Notes under the pieces: generated by a model
Databases searched by the model: none
The model's input: the letters and a program-made list of their open reading frames with translations, nothing else
What the model was told of the DNA's origin: nothing
In this document: positions 60,196 to 64,000 of the stretch, in pieces
Position numbering within the stretch: position 1 is the stretch's first letter
Layout of the letters: every line of letters starts with the position of its first letter
Origin: Stomorhina lunata
Lineage: Eukaryota > Arthropoda > Insecta > Diptera > Rhiniidae
Reading direction: 5' to 3'
NCBI GenBank assembly: GCA_933228675.1
Contig: OW121742.1
Span: 113,427,355 to 113,491,354 of the forward strand
Length of the DNA stretch: 64,000 nucleotides
Made by a program: the position numbers and the translations under genes

Positions 60196-60985
60196 AAAAA
60201 ATACCTTTTTTAGTCACTTTTCTAATTTAAATTTCTGCAAATTTAACTAAATTTAATTTTGCTTTATTAATTTAAATTTTCAATTTTTCATGCATGTCAT
60301 ACATATGTAAGTCTAAACATCCTTAAAAAGTCCCTAAAACCTTTTTAATATTGTAATTTATCAATTTTTTTTTCGTTTTCATTTACCCAAAATATCTTCC
60401 CCAAGAAAATTCTATAATCACTTCAAATGACTCAATTATGAAACATTTAACAAGACAAAGCACAAGAAATATATAAAAATTATGCATATAAGTATTTACT
60501 CACCCCCACGACCCCAACCATTTCAGAACGACACAGTCAAACATTTCGAAGAAAAAGAAAAAAACAAATTTCATATAATTTTGAAAACTGAAACTGGAAT
60601 CGAAAGAAAACCCAAACTAACGAGATATATTCAACAAACATTTGCCAAAAGCTTTTGGAGGAGTAGCAACTCCCAGAGACACCCCAATCGAAGCAGAACA
60701 GAAGCAGTAGCAGCAGCAGAAGCTCTAACTTTGAACATATGAGTAAACAAATTTACGCAACCGAAACTGACAATAAATACAAACAGAGATAAACATTTTC
60801 ACGAAAAAGAGAGATAGAGGGCAAAAAAAGTTTCACAACATTAAAAACAACATTGGCAACAAGAGTAAATAAGTCAGTCGGAATTGGTCATGGTTATAAA
60901 GGAGAGATTGTAACAGACTTAAGAGGAACCCTACAAAAGTCTTTCCTTTATTTAAATTTCCGTTGATATATAATTGATATAAAAT
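60196..60985 (+). other. Unique island, 5'-leader-like, with an 86-codon frame
   Basis: The stretch 60480-60880 has the A/C-rich, CAG/CAA-repeat character of fly leader exons (CAGAAGCAGTAGCAGCAGCA at 60700). A plus-strand frame at 60482-60742 (MHISIYSPPRPQPF at the start, TEAVAAAEALTLNI at the end) is 86 codons. Its start context is poor and I recognise nothing in it, so I do not call it a gene. Confidence 0.3.
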
Positions 60986-63950
60986 AGACGTAAGTCTTAA
61001 TCAAGACAGATTTAAACTCCAATCGTGGATCTCTATATAGCCCTAATTGTGGGTCTTTATATAGACAGATTTCAGCTCTAATCGTGGGTCTCTACATAGA
61101 CAGATTTTAGTTATAATCGTGGGTCTTTGTAATGACAGATTTCAGCTCTAAACGAAGGTCTTTATATAGACAGATTTAGGCTCTAATCGTGGGTCTTTAT
61201 ATATGCAAATTTGAACTCCAATCGTGGGTCTTTATACATACAGATTTTAGCTCTAATCGAAAGTCTATATATAGACAGATTTTAGCTCTAATCGTAGGTC
61301 TTTATATAGACAGATTTCAGCTCTAATCGTCGGTCTTTATATATAGACAGATTTTAGCTCTAATCGGGAGTCTTTATATAAGCAGATTTCAGCCCTAACC
61401 GTAGGTCTTTATATAGACAGATTTTAGCTCCAATTATAGGTCTTTATATAGACAGATTTTAGCTCTATTCGTGGGTCTTTATATAGTCAGATTTTAGCTC
61501 TAATCGTGGGTCTTTATATAGCCAGATTTTAGCTCTGATTGTGAATCTTTATATAGTCAGTTTTCAGCCTTAATCGTGGATCTTTATACAGTCAGTTTTC
61601 AGACTTAATCGTGGGTTTTTATATAGTCAGTTTTCAGTTCTAATCGAAGGTCTTTATATAGTCAGTTTTCAGCCTTAATCGTGGATCTTTATACAGTCAG
61701 TTTTCAGACTTAATCGTGGGTTTTTATATAGTCAGTTTTCAGTTCTAATCGAAGGTCTTTATATAGTCAGTTTTCAGCCTTAATCGTGGATCTTTATACA
61801 GTCAGTTTTCAGACTTAATCGTGGGTCTTTATATAGTCAGTTTTCAGTTCTAATCGAAGGCCTTTATATAGTCAGTTTTCAGCTCTAATCGGAGGTTTAT
61901 ATAGTCAGTTTTCAGCTCTAGTCGGAGGTTTATATAGTCAGTTTTCAGCTCTAGTCGGAGGTTTATATAATCAGTTTTCAGCCGAATAGTAGGTCCTTAT
62001 ATAGTCACTTTTCAGACTTAATCGTAGGTCTTTATATGGTCAGTTTTTAGTCTTAATCGTAGGTCTTTATATAGTCAGTTTTTAGTCTTAATCGTAGGTC
62101 TTTATATAGTCAGTTTTTAGTCTTAATCGTAGGTCTTTATATAGTCAGTTTTCAGTCTTAATCGTAGGTCTTGATATAGTCAGTTTTTAGTCTAAATCGT
62201 AGGTCTTTATATAGTCAGTTTTTAGTCTTAATCGTAGGTCTTTATATAGTCAGTTTTTAGTCTAAATCGTAGGTCTTTATATAGTCAGATTTTAGTCTTA
62301 ATCGTAGGTCTTTATATAGTCAGTTTTTAGTCTTAATCGTAGGTCTTTATATAGTCAGTTTTTAGTCTTAATCGTAGGTCTTTATGTAGTCAGTTTTTAG
62401 TCTTAATCGTAGGTCTTTATATAGTCAGTTTTTAGTCTAAATCATAGGTCTTTATATAGTCAGTTTTTAGTCTTAATCGTAGGTCTTTATATAGTCAGTT
62501 CTTAGTCTTAATCGTAGGTCTTTATATAGTCAGTTTTTAGTCTTACTCGTAGGTCTTTATATAGTCAGTTTTTAGTCTTAATCGTAGGTCTTTATATAGT
62601 CAGTTTTTAGTCTAAATCGTAGGTCTTTATATAGTCAGTTTTTAGTCTTAATCGTAGGTCTTTATATAGTCAGTTTTTAGTCTTAATCGTAGGTCTTTAT
62701 ATAGTCAGTTTTTAGTCTTAATCGTAGGTCTTTATATAGTCAGTTTTCAGTTCTAATCGAAGGCTTTTATATAGTCAGTTTTCAGCTCTAATCGGACGTT
62801 TATATAGTCTGTTTTCAGCTCTAATCGGAGGTTTATATAGTCTGTTTTCAGCTCTAATCGGAGGTTTATATAGTCAGTTTTCAGGCAAATCGTAGGTCCT
62901 TGTATAGTCACTTTTCAGACTTAATCGTAGGTCTTTATATAGTCAGTTTTTAGTCTTAATCGTAGGTCTTTATATAGTAAGTTTTTAGTCTTAATCGTAG
63001 GTCTTTATATAGTCAGTTTTTAGTCTTAATCGTAAATCTTTATATAGTCAGTTTTTATTCTTAATCGTAGGTCTTTATATAGTCAGTTTTTAGTCTTAAT
63101 CGTAGGTCTTTATATAGTCAGTTTTTAGTCTTAGTCGTAGGTCTTTATATAGTCAGTTTTTAGTCTTAATCGTAGGTCTTGATATCGTCAGTTTTTAGTC
63201 TTAGTCGTAGGTCTTTATATAGTCAGTTTTTAGTCTAAACCGAAGGTCTTCATATAGTCAGTTTTTAGTCTTTATCGTAGGTCTTTATATAGTCAGTTTT
63301 TAGTCTAAATCGTAGGTCTTTATATAGTAAGTTTTTAGTCTAAATCGTAGGTCTTTATATAGTCAGTTTTTAGTCTTAATCGTAGGTCTTTATATAGTCA
63401 GTTTTCAGTTCTAATCGAAGGCTTTTATATAGTCAGTTTTCAGCTCTAATTGGAGGTTTATATAGTCTGTTTTCAGCTCTAGTCGGAGGTTTATATAGTC
63501 AGTTTTCAGCCGAATCGTAGGTCCTTATATAGTCACTTTTCAGACATAATCGTAGGTCTTTATATAGTCAGTTTTTAGTCTTAATCGTAGGTCTTTATAT
63601 AGTCAGTTTTTAGTCTTAATCGTAGGTCTTTACATAGTCAGTTTTTAGTCTTAATCGTAGGTCTTTATATAGTCAGTTTTTAGTCTTAATCTTAGGTCTT
63701 TATATAGTCAGTTTTTAGTCTTAATCGTAGGTCTTTATATAGTCAGTTTTTAGTCTTAATCTTAGGTCTTTATATAGTCAGTTTTTAGTCTTAATCGTAG
63801 GTCTTTATATAGTCAGTTTTTAGTCTTAATCTTAAGTCTTTATATAGTCAGTTTTTAGTCTTAATCGTAGGTCTTTATATAGTTAGTTTCTAGCGTTAAT
63901 CGTAGGGGTTTATATAGCCAGTTTCTAGCGTTAATCGTAGGGGTTTAATT
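60986..63950 (-). repeat. Satellite O: 35-bp array, inverted relative to N, about 85 copies
   Basis: The main monomer is GTAGGTCTTTATATAGTC plus AGTTTTTAGTCTTAATC. The left part (61000-61500) reads ACAGATTTCAGCTCTAATC, the reverse complement of satellite N. A 105-bp three-monomer unit repeats three times (AGCCTTAATCGTGG at 61566, 61671, 61776). A marker block with short GGAGGTTTATATAGTC copies recurs starting near 61851, 62754 and 63412. Confidence 0.97.
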
Positions 63951-64000
63951 AATCAATTTTTTTTTGGGCTATTTTAGTCATTTTTAGGTCTTAGTGATGC
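63951..64000. other. Window edge, array end
   Basis: Degenerate sequence after the last satellite O copy; too short to interpret. Confidence 0.5.

Noticed and set aside
1..64000. tRNA, rRNA or snRNA genes
   Set aside because: No recognisable tRNA A/B boxes in cloverleaf context and no rRNA core sequences were seen on either strand by eye. A covariance-model scan would be decisive.

Overview
This is eukaryotic nuclear DNA and looks like a repeat-dominated (heterochromatin-like) or giant-intron segment from a higher fly, probably calyptrate. The evidence is the strong AT bias, two DD41D (rosa-type) mariner pseudogenes, several non-LTR retrotransposon pieces, fly-type dispersed repeats, and above all the amount of satellite DNA carrying a TTCTATAGAA palindrome. 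I recall that motif as common in calyptrate genomes, but that is recollection, not a search. There are no bacterial operons, rRNA or tRNA genes, and no complete conserved single-copy gene that I can recognise.

Layout. 1-1056: 31-bp satellite (A). 1057-3000: AT-rich island with a candidate 3' terminal exon (1374-1515) and a poly(A) signal. 3005-3615: 31-bp satellite (B). 3614-6900: transposon cluster: a non-LTR tail remnant, a mariner pseudogene, and a 5'-truncated non-LTR element whose 698-codon reverse transcriptase frame is intact. 6930-9092: 31-bp satellite (C). 9093-13480: second transposon-rich island with a small cysteine-rich secreted-type ORF (9634-9891, minus), two more non-LTR remnants, fly dispersed repeat, and a second mariner (minus). 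13481-17677: two 11-bp arrays in opposite orientation around a 676-bp spacer. 18391-24370: 31-bp satellite F, interrupted by a 200-base assembly gap. 24371-26868: island with a 1.13-kb TIR element. 26869-32335: satellite H. 33697-37735: satellite I, with an internal 1.39-kb duplication. 37736-39893: very uniform 36-bp satellite J. 41216-48655: satellites K and L. 49591-53370: satellite M, the reverse complement of F. 55335-56395: 35-bp satellite N. 56396-60195: satellite P. 60986-63950: satellite O, the reverse complement type of N. By my boundaries about 43 of 64 kb (two thirds) is tandem repeat.

Two patterns tie the window together. First, most arrays have a monomer of exactly 31 bp built from one constant palindrome centred on CTATAG plus a family-specific spacer of about 15 bp. 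In several families a second dyad lies half a period (about 15.5 bp) away. Second, related arrays come as inverted pairs: the two 11-bp arrays; F with M and H with I/K/L, around a centre near 32-34 kb marked by a perfect 30-bp palindrome; and N with O around P. Transcripts crossing these pairs would form very long hairpins.

The protein-coding content I can support is small: one retrotransposon frame, dead transposase genes, one plausible small secreted protein, and a few exon-like pieces in the unique islands. Those pieces would fit satellites lying inside introns of a very large gene, but that is inference.
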